A stretch of DNA of 64,000 bases from Calocera cornea HHB12733. Lineage: Eukaryota > Basidiomycota > Dacrymycetes > Dacrymycetales > Dacrymycetaceae. The translations under genes and the position numbers were made by a program. The stretch covers positions 1 to 64,000 of the forward strand of contig KV423997.1 of assembly GCA_001632435.1 (NCBI GenBank), written 5' to 3'. The notes beneath the pieces were generated by a model, which worked only from the letters and a program-made list of their open reading frames with translations, was not told where the DNA came from and ran no database searches. The stretch's first letter is position 1. Each line of letters starts with the position of its first letter. This document shows, one piece after another, positions 45,393-57,214 of this stretch.

Positions 45393-46811
45393 TCAATCTG
45401 TCAAATCGATGACCTCAACGTCTCTGAATTTCCCGGTCCGAGGTTTCTTGTAGCCGCTGTTGGAATGATCGTCCAGACTGCGCTTGCGCTTCCGAGCGCC
45501 AAAGTCGGCTACTCGAATATCGCTCAGAACCATCGGCGGGGACAGAGATGCTCGCTTAACGTTTCCTATCAGAGTGTCAGAGCTGTGCTACGTCCGGTAT
45601 GAAACATATTGAGTGCAAGGTCGGCAGGAATCCGACTCACCTTGGGAGTGCGCAACGGCAGACAAATGAATCAGAGCATCTCGCCAAGACGTCGCCAATA
45701 GGTTTCCTAGCCCTTCGTACTCCAGCACAATCTCTGTGCCCGCAGAATCCCGAATGACACTCTGACAAGAGCGTAGAAAGAGGACAGACCCGGGCAGAAG
45801 CTGAAACGTGTCGCTGTCGCTGAACTTGATCCAGCGCCCAATGTCTCGCTGGTAGTATTCAAGCTCCACCTGCTGGCCAGGGGCAAAGTGACGAAGAATG
45901 TCGCAGGAAGTCGAAGGGTCGAAAACGGAGTTCTCTTTCAACGTCCAGCTGCTCGGCTCAAGAAAAGGCTGCTGGGCGTATCAGAAGGTGGAGACACCGA
46001 TGCAGCGCGAGCACTCACCGAAACCCAGAAGTGGACACTGACAGTATGCTGCGTCGGTGTAATCACCTTTGAGACGGGTTTGAGCTTAATGGGACTGAGC
46101 AGAGGTGACTCAGGTTCGCGTATGCTGTTGGCAAACGTTGTCATGTCGATCTTGACAGGCTTGACAGGTACACGTTCTCGCTTTTGAGTAAACGTGGGCC
46201 GGTCAGGGGTTGATGACACGTCACTCTCAGCCTTCGCAGGCTTCCTCCCACGTTTGGGATAGACAGCGGTCGGTGAAGACGGTGGTAGAGACGACGAGGG
46301 CTGATAACTGTCGGTGGAAGCGGCTCCGGGAGAAGACGTGACAACAAATCTGAACTTGTCGTGCCCACCTCGGCTGCACGGGCCAGGGCAGCAGTCGATG
46401 CAGGCCAGATACCGACAAAGTCGATTGCCCCACTTGAGGCACGTTGGATTGGAGCAATGAATTCGGAAGCTCCCATTTGTTGGGAACAGAATCGGGACCT
46501 GAGAGGTATCGCCTGCGTGCTGTGAGCCGTATGCGGGCGGTGCGGACGTCGCTCTCCGCCAGGTAATGTCGCCTCGCCAAGCCTGCCAATGACGTATGCC
46601 GCCAACGTCTCCGTTACACTGTGATGCAACGTTCTCGGTCAATCCCAATTACATGCATATGCCGTCTAAACAGACGCACCGAATGATATGCCCGTCCCTT
46701 GTTCTGTGGTGTCCCTGCAACCCGAATGTGAGGATCAATGCCACTACCACAAATGCGACAAGCGTCGTGAGTCGTAGGGCCACGGTACAGAACCTCAGAA
46801 ACAGGAGGCAT
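45393..46811 (-). CDS. Element nuclear protein B: two zinc clusters and C-terminal SIM
   Basis: Four exons: 46811-46680, 46618-46019, 45971-45641, 45565-45393; 411 aa. Start MPPVSEVLYRGP (an upstream in-frame TTG was rejected). Cluster 1: ACRICG, then NKGRAYHSC, a C-x2-C-x(about 20)-C pattern like GRF-type zinc fingers. Cluster 2: CSNPTCLKWGNRLCRYLACI continuing with DCC, PGPC and GGH, a dense Cys set. A basic linker (YPKRGRKPAK) is followed by a beta-rich region (VSVHFWVS; VELEYYQRDIGRWIKFSD; GSVLFLRS). The C-terminus has nuclear-signal-like RKRKRS and KKPR and ends EVIDLTD, a canonical SUMO-interacting motif. Likely chromatin or DNA binding; a candidate reader of the ACGTT word. Confidence 0.7.
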
Positions 46812-47256
46812 GGAGAAGGATTTGAGCGAACGTGACTTCAAGCGAACATGTGTTCCAATTGGGTTGATGAATGAATGTGGTGTGCTGGATGGTTTGGTGA
46901 TGAACGTCCAAGTATGCCCAAAGTCTTATATACACCACCTGGGACAAAGTGTAAACTAGTCCAAACCAGGCTGTGCAGCTTCCGGTGTAACCGGCGACGA
47001 GTGAGAGGCATTTTCAACGTTATTCTAACTGCCCTGCAGATGAACATCATCAGCTTCCCATGAAGCTACTATTCCATTCGAAACAGGCATACGATTTCAA
47101 TTGGAGGCTGGAAACCAGATGCTCATCACCGCCACACAATCACATGAGGTTGCTGGCCGGGTGTTGCGCTGACGTTCTGCGGGAACGGCGATTCCTTTGA
47201 CCACGGGAGTACTAATAATGACAGGACAGGCATGGCATGCCTTCTTCTCCACGACG
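46812..47256. other. Element intergenic
   Basis: 445 bp between protein B (start) and protein C (stop). Contains ACGTT words and no gene I can support. Confidence 0.35.
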
Positions 47257-47832
47257 TCAATTTGCTCGGCTGATCTCTCCGCCCTTCCGTTGGCAACTGC
47301 AATATCTGTGAAAAACGGGATTTCCCCTCATCAGCATCAAATGGGTTCCGCCCGTTTTCGGAAGCAAACGTGACTGACCGCAAGAAGATGGTCACCATAC
47401 CACAGCAGCTGGGAACGTCCAAATTGCCCATTGCCGCTCTTGATAGATGGGATTCCATCCAATATAGCATCTGTGCGACTCCATCTTCGTCGGTCACTTC
47501 TTCGGGGCATCAGCACCGAAACGTTTCAACTCACAAACGGATTGATGCCGTGCGTCGTTAACAACGGCGAGATGGGCGATAACTTCGATCTCTGGCGTTT
47601 CCCGCTCCCAGTTCCCTGGCTCCAAGTATCCGCCACAGCCGTGCTCGCAGATCATGGCCGCGAAGTGAACGTTTGGGAAGAACTTGTAAGTCAATCGATG
47701 TTGCCATTGGGTACTGTGCTTCTCTGCTGGACGTAGTCTGACGGGACTCAGGTAGTCCGCAGCCAACCGATCACCCCACCAACTGGTGCCACACCACAGT
47801 CTGCTCCTAAGTTGAAGTCGAGCATGTTGCAT
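47257..47832 (-). CDS. Element orphan protein C, 30 bp downstream of the transposase
   Basis: Three exons: 47832-47535, 47496-47379, 47305-47257; 154 aa, phases consistent though the first intron is only 38 nt. Begins MQHARLQLRSRLWCGTSWWG; the central part LTYKFFPNVHFAAMICEHGC and GGYLEPGNWERETPEIEV has clear coding character, with CEHGC a possible metal site; ends CQRKGGEISRAN. It starts only 30 bp after the KDZ stop codon, so it may be read from the transposase 3' region. No family recognised. An overlapping plus-strand frame (47431-47736) was judged a shadow. Confidence 0.5.
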
Positions 47833-47862
47833 TGCACGTGATAGATAGCACCGTTCGCATTG

Positions 47863-50800
47863 TCAGGTCGTGATAGACTTGGAACTGATATATAGAGAGA
47901 AGTGTTCCCATCCGTGACGTGCCAGAGCGGAGAATATAGAAGCTTGCTTGGATGCATACGCTAGCCATCCGTGATGAGAATTGTTGTCACGTGAGCTGTT
48001 GCCGATCTCCTTCCACTTCGAACTGTAGAACTCGAAGAAAACCAAAACTCGCTTCATCTCTGTCTCCACAAGCTCCACTTCCTCCGTCCAACGTTCCATT
48101 GCCGCATGTGCGCGCCACCAGGTAACAGAGTTGACTGGTTTGAATAAATTCTAAGAAAACGTGCACCAAGCGCAATATTTGAACGCACCTGCTTCGCTCC
48201 AGGACGTGGTGGGCTCCTCTACGTCAGATCCGTGGCGCTTCCGCAGACTGCAGAACCAACGTTGGCTGATCGATGTGAAACCCAGCTTTCTGCGGTTACG
48301 TGGATCGTCACCTAGGGACAAGTCCTCATCCCGCAAGTCACGATACTGGGCATGCTCTACGGACAGGCCAAGACGGATCATCGCGTTCCTTGCCCGGCGG
48401 TAGGTATCGGCATGTCTCTTGATGTAGACGTTTTGCAGCTCCATCGTCTTTCGAGCTCGAGTTTTCACTCCTGGGGCAGATGCCGCGGTTCGAACGTTCT
48501 GACGATAAACGTGTTGTAGCTTGAGCGCTTCGATCAAATGGCCGATAGCCTCCTCGGCCTGTGCCATCCTCAGCTTCAGCTCAATGGCAGCGTGGCCGTC
48601 CAGTTTTAGGGAACGTCTAGCTTGGGCGTCAAAAGAAGATGGAAGACCAAGCTCTTCCTCTTCTGGGAAAAGGTCTCCATCGGCGGAGACGGGAGGGATG
48701 GAGTCACCGGTAGAGAGCAACGGCATCTCGCGCAGTTGAAGAATTCGCCACGTCTGCAACTGAGGCAGCAGTGTCGCGCGGAGGCTGTCTTGCTTGACCA
48801 CGTCAATCTCCAGCTCTTCCGGGTCTGTGTCAGCCAGACGTTGCAGCTTTCTTTTGACCACAAGCCTATAAGAAATAAGTGAACGTTCCCATGGGCTTGT
48901 TGAGGACCTCACTGGTGTTCTTGCAGCGCTATACCGAGTTGGATGAACGATACGGCGCCCACTCTTCCCACACTATCAGAGACAACAGCAAACGTGGTGG
49001 AAGCAGCTGTATCATCGTCACGTAGGCGGTCAACGACTTGCTGTTGCGTAGGCACTAGCATTTGTCCATAAGAGGACAGAAATGAGGGAATACCAAAATG
49101 CGCACCTGCATCTTCGGGAAACTTGTATACACTGGTGAACTTTCCGTGGCTCTCCGTAACGTGCTCTTGGTGTCGCTTCCACCGTTCGACGTGATGCTGG
49201 CCAAACGTTGCATTCAGCTCGTTGAAGTAAGCGGTTGTCACCTGTGACTGCGCCTTCGCGTCTATCATGCGGCGACATAGATATGATACTGCAACGTCGA
49301 GTCAGCAATGGGGCACCTCTCGCAGCAACGCGTTGGACATACCCATGTCTCTCTGCTTCTTCCAATTCCAGTCCGAGAAATGTGTCTCGAGGCAATCACG
49401 TCGATGGGCTGACGTCATTTCCTTGGTGCTGCCGCCCAGTTGATTATGCTCCGCCCACGTCCGCTCCACTCCTTCTCCATCGACCCGAGCTGCTCCTTTC
49501 TTCCAAGACAACGAAAACAGATAGCGGCATTTCTCTCGATGAGCATACTCATGCATCTTCGGCACAACGAAGACGATGCGGTCCCAAAGTGGAAGCAGGT
49601 GGGGAAACCGGGCGGACATGCGTTCTCTCCACTTTGGCGACCACATGCAAGCCAAGTCATAGGATAAGAATATGCGCGGCAGACTCTCCGCGCCGGAGAT
49701 GGCGGCAGCAAAGGCGTAATCAACGTTTGAGAAGCTGCAGAGTGGTGATAGGCATCATACACAACTTGCGCTAGTTTGCCACGTACCGCTCCCCAACTTG
49801 AAGATCAACTGTTCCTCCCGGTCGGTACAAGCTATGGCGGATACAACTCCACGAGTATACACCCGATGACCGACATCCCAACCCGCCCTGGAAGAGCATA
49901 GACGTTTTAAAGCCGCTGCAAGTCTGAGGCTGTCGATGGTCTCGGTCAGACATTCAAACAACGTGAATGGATCTCACCTACCAGTTTGAAATCCTCATGA
50001 GCCGTGATGTACTTCTGGAATGGATCCTGCTGGGGAAAGAATCCAGCTCCATCGTTGAGTGGCGTGTCGCTGCTATCCACAGCTTTCTTCTTCGATGACA
50101 GACTGAAATTGCCATCACCTCCGAGGTATAAAGTCACAAGATGCCTGAAACTGATTAGCCATTGATCTACGTGTGAGCCGATGACCCACAGCTTGTTAAC
50201 GTCGGCCTGCTGCAAGTCCTTCATTGTCACGTTGATTCCCAGCTGGGGGCAGGCAGGACAAAGAGGGCTGCGAATCCGGGTTGCGGCAAACGTAGGGAGT
50301 AGACGTTGAAGCCCGTGAGCCTGTCCACTGCGTCGACTTGCTTCAAGATCCATCCATATACGGCTGGCACGGAGAAACTCTCTATACCGGTCGCTGGTGG
50401 AGGAAGGAATCACATCGCTGGTCTGTCTCACAATCTTGGCGTAGTAGTCATAGGCGGATTTCTTCGAGCACAATGTGTGCAGGTGAAAATCTCGAAGCAC
50501 GGCGAACGTGAAGGCGGTTTGCGGCTGTTCGTAGCTTGCAGGGAATAGACGTTCTCTAAGCAGTTGAACGTAGCGCTCTGCTCTATCGTCGCACCGACAG
50601 AAGGATATCGATACCTTGTGAACACCATTGACGTGTACGATCACAAGAGTGACAGTCGGGTATGAGACGGCGGCGGGACATGCCAGTCCGCAGTGACCAA
50701 CGTTGAGGACGAGGCCAAGGTTCTTCAAGGAGTCTCTCGCGAAATAGTCGCCGGTCCAGACATCGACCCAGTGAAAGGGTTGGTGAACGTGTGCTTGTGC

Positions 50801-51278
50801 CTGACACGATCGGCAAAGCTCCGGTGGTTGAAAGCAATCTCGACAGCGTGTAATTGGCACCGACAAACTCCCGCAGTGGACGCAGATCGCTGCCTGAGAT
50901 GATCGACCGTAGTGACGTAGACACTCTTGAAGAAAGGTCGCCCGCCTCTTGCCGAACGCTGAAATATGGTCCGATTCGGTCTGATTTTTGTCAATCAGTC
51001 AGTTTCATGGAAAAAAAGGTTTCGAATTACAAAACTCATACCGGCCTTCGCTGTTGTCCGCATTTGACGTGCTCCGGCAGGATGGCTCTCTGGCTAATCA
51101 GGGGAGGCGCGGGACGCTCCACGTGTTCGATGATTTGCGAAAATCCGTTGGCACGTTGGGGCTCCTTGGGGGCCTTGGAGGATCGTAGGGTAGTTTTGGC
51201 ATTGTGAGCGCGATCTTCATTGACATCGTCAACGAGGAGGATATGTGGATTCTTGCGACGTTGACCGACTTTGCCCAT
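47863..51278 (-). CDS. KDZ (Kyakuja-Dileera-Zisupton) transposase with CxC2-like zinc cluster
   Basis: Eight exons: 51278-51042, 50980-49982, 49929-49787, 49734-49343, 49288-49106, 49054-48913, 48865-48189, 48134-47863; total 1014 aa with all phases matching. ATG at 51278 (MGKVGQRRKNP). Zinc cluster ICVHCG, RCRDC, LCRSC and H, then HQPFHWVDVWTGDYFARDSL (residues about 111-165), the CxC2 type associated with KDZ transposases. KDZ core: FCRCDDRAERYVQLLRERLF, LCPACP, GDGNFSLSSKKK, GERFSNVDYAF, LSYDLACMWSPKWRERM, STKEMTSAHRRDCLETH, DWNWKKQ. C-terminal region with ERWTEEVELVETEMKRV and GWLAYASKQASIF as in full-length family members. It should cut and paste the element through an RNase H-fold active site. 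No lesion seen, so it may be active. The exact start of exon 3 is the least certain junction. Confidence 0.92.
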
Positions 51279-52206
51279 GGTTCGGACTGGAAGAACGTTG
51301 TAGGTCTTGTTTCTCAGGAGAAAGCGCTGACTCACTCGTATAGATGAATTGGGAAAACTGAGATGTGAACGTGATGTGCAGTACAGGCGGTTGCGTGGCA
51401 CGCCGAACGTTTCTTCGGTGCCCCAACGGTCGATCAGCCATCATCAGTCAACGTGACACATATCAGCATCATCGAGAAGCGGCACTCGGAGTAAAAGCAG
51501 AGCATGACGGTAATCAGAGCGGCTATCTCGACACTTGATGCTTGGAGTCACGTTGCTTGCACCATACGTGAGCCTGGCACTTGATGACCAGTACTACTAG
51601 GGGACGGTGAGGTTCATCACGTACCCCATGCGCAGGGCTCACATGCACCGCATTCCATACATCTGCTCCCGTCCCTACACCCTCTTCCTTATCGTGACCT
51701 CATCTCCCGATCATCGGAATGTCTGGTTACCGAGCACTCTTCGGACCCTCCTCTTCAAATCTAACCTCGGTCCTGTTCCTAGCGTCGGTGAAACTCGGAA
51801 GGCTTGCCTGTTCCCCTGGCCGGCGCTGCATAGTACTCTTCGAGAAGTCACGTTTATAGACTCTCCAAGATATCACGTTCAGAAACGACCGCCCAAGGCC
51901 CTGATGCTTCCTCGAACGTTCGGAGCGCAAGGCTCTTCGATCAAATCTTGACCCCATCAGGCGACTAGAAGAGGGCGGCAACGTCCATTGACTAGTCTGT
52001 ACTCGTCTTCTTTACCCGCTTGACAACGCGGTGCAACGTTCTCCCTGTCGACGTGGGCTGTTCCGCTGGAACTCATTTTCTCCAGTCACAAGTCAAATGA
52101 TATCTGTGATCTGGCTACACAACGTCCGTGGCATACCAAGAGAACCCCAACCTTACTGCCCCGGCTTCCCCTACTCCCCTCCCGGTCAGGTCTCGAACGC
52201 GGCACT
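51279..52206. promoter_or_regulatory. Divergent region between the transposase and orphan D
   Basis: 928 bp separating a minus-strand and a plus-strand start codon. AACGT/ACGTT words are frequent. An open frame at 51607-51951 has no supportable features. Probably holds both promoters. Confidence 0.35.
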
Positions 52207-53924
52207 ATGGTGAACTTCACGTCCGAGGAGAGGGACTGGCTCGAACAACGTCTTGCTGCCTATGCGCTACGCGCGAAGAGGAGAGACGGCAAGCGTTATG
52301 CATCGGAGATCACGTTCGCATTTCAGACGCGGTTCCCCAACTATCAGCCAAAGAAAGGAGACACAGATGTTACTCAAGTGCGCTACTGGCATGCTAAAGT
52401 TGAGGGGACTCTGAATGCGCCTTCTGTCCTTCCAGCAGATCTACGTGTTTCTCAAAAACAACAAAGTCCATATGAGCGATCCTCTTCTCAAACTTCGAGC
52501 AATCAATGACCGGCTACCCCCAATCACCAACCAGGCACGCGAGCACATGGCAGCGGACATCCCGACGTTCAGAGAGCAGCTGGCCACGTACGCGCTTCAA
52601 GCCGAAAAGCCGCCCTTTCAAGCACGTGCGGAGTTCCTGAAGCAATACTGGGACACCGAGTTGTCAGCAGCACAACGGGTGCACTACATAGACGTGGCGG
52701 AGAAACAGAGAGCAGAATCACGGGCGGGGGTCAGTATCACCGATAACGGTGCAAGATGGTCCGTCACTCTGCTTCACGTTTGACCACTACGGGCGCTCAA
52801 CCCTTTCATCTTAGCACATCCGAGCAAATTTTTGCCACCATATCGTCATTCCACAAGTCAATGCAAGCAAGCACTAACTGGGTGCTCTTTACCCTTGCCG
52901 GTGGACTGGATCAAAGTGGTTTGAGGACCATGACGTTGTGAGTCAGTTGATATCTATGCTGCCTTCAGCTCACCCATATTACGTCTCAGAGTCGATACTG
53001 GGAAGACGTCGGCCGGACTCAGCTTTTCGGAGTTCAACGTGGAGCACAACCCGGAAGTTCTGCGGGTGTGGAAGGAGTTTGTAAAGAGCGCTGGTGCGAA
53101 TTGTCTTGCAACTTCACCACAAGTGGCTCATACCACTGCTATAGTCCCATGCGATCTTCAGAAAGCATCCACGAGGGTATTGCCGACGCTTCAGCGATAT
53201 GAAAACAACTGCCCAATACTCCCATCTCTTGATCCAGCATGGAATCGTCTTGAAATAGCAGTGGTACTGGCGACGTTCTTTCGGCATCTATACGGTAAGT
53301 GTCTGCTTTGCCTTGAGGAGCCAGGCTAATTCGATCCCAGCCCATGAGTCGGGAGATAAACCTTTCGATTGGGCATCCGCAGCAGTGAAACCCGGTCGTT
53401 TACCAGCTACCATCGTCTTCTCTGATCCCGAAGAGATGACGTTTGTTGATCTTCTTACCGTGTATGAACGTGTGGCTCAGGAACAATCGGAGCACAAAGA
53501 GGAGTATACGTTCTTCAACATCGCAACGTTACCCTCCGATGCCTTTGTAGCTGAGAGCAATGCAGCTGCATCTCAAAGATCCATGTCAACTCCGAGGCAG
53601 CGACACCTCACCCAACGTTCTACACCGGTGTCACGGGTTTCGCCATCTGAAAATCCCCGTAATGAGAGTTCGCGCTCAACTCCGGTGCAGACTCCTCTCA
53701 CCATTGCATCCGGCACCCGATCTCGGTCTCGGAGGAGAAACGTTGATACATCCTCCCCCTTCTTGATGGCTTCCGAGCTTTACCATAATGAGCCTATGAC
53801 CTCTCCTCCCCCGTCGTCAGATGACGAAGGGAGCAGTAGTCTATTTCAGCTCGCTCAAGAGGAACAGTCCCTCAGTACGGTACCAGGTGCGGTCCTTCAC
53901 GAACGTTCCTATTTTCTGGGCTAA
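52207..53924 (+). CDS. Element orphan protein D (501 aa)
   Basis: Five exons: 52207-52377, 52436-52758, 52815-52937, 52990-53294, 53341-53924; phases consistent. Begins MVNFTSEERDWLEQRLAAYA; the first 150 residues hold two similar helical stretches (LEQRLAAYALRAKRRDG and REQLATYALQAEKPPFQAR), perhaps a duplicated DNA-binding or oligomerisation helix pair. The middle is globular (WVLFTLAGGLDQSGLRTMTL; PEVLRVWKEFVKSAGANCLA; WNRLEIAVVLATFFRHLY). The C-terminal 150 residues are Ser/Arg/Pro-rich with RSRSRRR, a likely nuclear signal. No family recognised. Confidence 0.7.
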
Positions 53925-54520
53925 ATCATCAGAACTGTATAGGACATCGCACCGACAATCAGCGACATTATGCAGTCTCAGAGACAATCGGACACGTCAA
54001 ACCCAGGAGGAAAACCCCAACGAGACGGTTAGCAACTTTTTTGCAGCGACGTCACGAGGGTTCTCACTTCTCCACGAAGCAGCCCTGCCAGGTTCGCCTT
54101 CGCACCCGCTGCGCCATATAAGCTGAAGTATGTGCCTGAATTTCACTTTCATATTCCGCATTTTCACGTTCGTTCAGGACCCCTTTCCGACTGCCCGTAC
54201 CGGAAGGCAGCCCCAGTCACAACCCTCCTTCAAAGCGACGTGCTCGGGAGAGATGATCAATCCACCGAGCTTATGTGTCACCCGCTCGAAGAAAGTGTAT
54301 CAATCGAAAAACGTGCTTAAATGGATCTACACTACGTCGTGCGATCAGAACTGTTGTTATAGATCGTAATTCAACAGCTACAGGAGGCATCATGACAGGA
54401 GACGGCCTGAACGTCGACAAGCGGAAATAAGCGGCCACGTGAATCAAGAAGTTTCACATAAAGAGTACAAGTGAGGAAAGTCCTATGCTGATCTCTTCTC
54501 GGGAACGGCTGATATTGCGG
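53925..54520. other. Element intergenic between convergent genes
   Basis: 596 bp between the stops of orphans D (+) and E (-). No gene supported; ACGTT words present but less dense. Confidence 0.35.
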
Positions 54521-56071
54521 CTAGAGCCTTGGTCTCTTCGGCAACATGTGGAGAGAAGCATACGGTGACCGAGTTTCACTGAGGTGAGGTTTCGACTGCG
54601 GCGGCCGAACACGCTTGCGCTTAACGTCTTGTTGGGTGCTTTCACCCGAGTTTCGGTGTTGTGGGACTGGAGACGTGAGATCCGCCTCCCATTCCTCGAT
54701 TTCAGGAAGTTGATCCGAGAAACAATGTTCTTCTTGTATAAGGCGAGAACGGGTGTTGTTCTGGATTGGCCGGTATTCTCTCTTTCGTCCAGCCGCTGTC
54801 GTGAAGTCTTCCTCATCCACGTCATCTGGCAAGCCAACAATTGAGTGCCATGAGACCCACTTCAGCGTTTCCGCAACTGCCAGGTCATAGGGTTTCGAGA
54901 AATCGACGTTGTAGATACACTTGATATCCGAGGCATAAAAGACGACGCCATTTGTACACTGCGCTATCGGTGGATCGGACAGCATCGTTTCATCTAGTTC
55001 AACATAAGAGACACACTAAGTAACTCCGTTTGGAATCACCAACCTTCAGAAAGTGGTCTAACAAACAGTGTCCCATCCCACATTCCAACGTTGAGAGCCC
55101 ACTGTGATACAGTCGACCACTTATATGGATTATCTTGACAACCAGGGAGCGGAATGAACTGGGTGACGCCAACAAGAAGACATTTCTGGGCTTTGAGCAC
55201 TTTGGGAAGATCGCGCCACAGGCAATGACCTCCAACGTTCATATCTAGAGCATGTCAGACACGCGTCTTGCAGATCTCAATCTGACACTCACCAAGCCAA
55301 GCATTGAAGTCATGCCGTAACAGGGTGGTCGTGTACTTGAGATTGACATACCGCATAGGACGTTTGGGCCATTTGGCACGAGATGGTGCATTACAATCAA
55401 CGGGTATGAGTTTGGACTGTGTCCAGTGATACTTTCCATGCCCAGGAAGCGGTACCTCGCTTCCGTCACCTCGCTTGTAGAATTTCGTCTCTTGAACGTT
55501 ACGAAGCTCCCAAGGTCCAGAGGACGTTTGATATGAAGAATACGTGTTGGTGATAACGTCCGACAAGTCGGCCTTCTCTGCATCCTGTCGGTGTGATACC
55601 GAGCTATGGGATGACATATGGACAGCGGCAAGAGACTGCAAAATCTTCTCAGCAGAAATCGGAATGGCGTCCGCGGCCAAGAAACGGGCAGTGCCGATCA
55701 TATATAACGTCTCTACGAGCTCTGAGATAAAGAGCGCTGAGAACGTGATCAATCCCTCCTTACACAAAGCAAACTGGGCACTTACTGGCTTGATGCGGGT
55801 CGGCAGTGGCCATGAAATCGTTGATAGCGTGCTCGACCGTGTTCCGCACTTCACGTCGGCGCACACTACCAGAATATATTGTCCCGTACAGGGCAGCGAG
55901 ATGGTGTGCACTACGTTGTTCTGGTTCACCAACGTGGTCATGTTGCATCATGGATTCCGATGGCTGGCAGAGCGCTGCTCCGGTTTGAGGGAAAGGTCCA
56001 CGTTCAGCCGACCACTGCCCTGCTCCACGATGCTGAAGTTCTACACTACCAGTCGATCGCCTGGACGACAT
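54521..56071 (-). CDS. Element orphan protein E (462 aa)
   Basis: Four exons: 56071-55786, 55721-55293, 55244-55044, 54993-54521; phases consistent. ATG at 56071 (MSSRRSTGSVELQHR). Globular body with GTIYSGSVRRREVRNTVEHA, ETLYMIGTARFLAADAIPIS, KYHWTQSKLIPVDCNAPSRA, TTTLLRHDFNAWLDMNVGGH and KCLLVGVTQFIPLPG. The C-terminal 120 residues are polar with basic clusters (RKREYRP; KRKRVRPP; PKRPRL), likely nuclear. I checked for an HxD...H dioxygenase pattern and did not find one. No family recognised; a good target for structure-based search. Confidence 0.7.
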
Positions 56072-56413
56072 CCTGATACACGCTGCGAGAACGTCGGTCT
56101 GTGTGTCCAGTGACCTATAGAAGCCGACGGATCTGAGATCGTAGAGCAGATGCTGCCAGGGTGATTGTCGCTAGTCAGGGTGTGTGTTACGGGAGCGAGA
56201 AGCTCCGATTGTTGCCATCGCTTACATGACTGGTTTGTCTCCGCCTATGAAGCCCTATACGTCATCCTGCGGTGTCGATGGTAAAGCAGCAAGCAGTTGT
56301 CCACAAACAGGTGCATGATATGAAATTGTGTAAAACGTGGGAGAGGATGATGTCAACTAGTGGATGACGCGAAGGCGCATCGAAAGTAGGCACGTTCATA
56401 GGTCCATCCTTCT

Positions 56414-57214
56414 TCATCCTTCCCTGTTCTGAAGGCCCGGCACGTCACCGATGCTGCCATCATCGCTGCTCTCCTCTCCCACCTGAGTGTCTTTCGTGGA
56501 GTGCTGCTTGAGTTGTCCACCTTCCGCCGTGACTAAATTGCCGGAGTCAAAGGACTGGTAGAAAACCCGAACGTTAGTATTTGCTGCTGCCAACCCTTTC
56601 CGAACGTTGGAACTTACCTCAACCGACTCTCCGTCATCATCCGTCTAGACAAGGGTCAGAAGTGTGTAGTTTGCGCGACTACTGCAAGACTCACATATAC
56701 TGTACCAGTGCCCAAGGGCTTCCATGCCAGAACCTCAGACACGTGCATCTCTGACTGATCGGTCCCACCGCTCACGTCTAGGTGCTTGGGATGGCCGATC
56801 ACGTTAGTGCATTGACCAGTGGCAGTCACGGACTTGATAATGACGACACTGCTTTGCAATGAGTAGGATCGCAGCACGCGCCAACGTGAACTCACCGAAA
56901 GCCCCAAGCCTCCTTGCAGACGTGCTCCTTGATCTCCATGATTGTACGGAGACGTAACCTCTTGGATTCAACAAGACCATTCAGATCCCTGCTGAGCATC
57001 ACAGGTAGGCTGGAAAATCCGTCGCTGATCTCCAACCTATGGCCAATCAGCAGTTGCGCGCGCGACGGCCAAAATCAACATACAACCATTGAGTGCTCGC
57101 CAGTCCCTCCTCTTCGAATTTTGTCATCTGAACTACCTGAACAAGGCGATCTGACAAGGGCTTTCCGGTCAATAGACCCTTGCATGTGCCTTTCTTTAAC
57201 GTGATAGGCGCCAT
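56414..57214 (-). CDS. RPA70N-like OB-fold protein (replication protein A subunit 1, N domain)
   Basis: Five exons: 57214-57084, 57036-56896, 56848-56695, 56644-56618, 56554-56414; 197 aa, phases consistent. MAPITLKKGTCKGLLTGK leads into VQVVQMTKFE, then LLEISDGFSSLPVMLSRDLN and GLVESKRLRLRTIMEIKEHV, KEAWGFRVVIIKSV: the order of strands and the SDG...MLs..LN..VE pattern of the RPA1 N-terminal OB-fold. An acidic Ser/Asp tail follows (GEESSDDGSIGDV). The other RPA70 OB-folds are absent, so it is a stand-alone domain that would bind proteins or ssDNA rather than replace RPA1. Second RPA-like gene of the element: see 62226. Confidence 0.75.

Noticed and set aside
51607..51951. Frame of 114 codons upstream of orphan D
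   Set aside because: No coding character, no conserved motif, lies in the presumed divergent promoter.
54521..56071. Orphan E as a second TET/JBP-like enzyme
   Set aside because: RHDFNAW is not an HxD motif in context and no distal His/Arg pair could be found.
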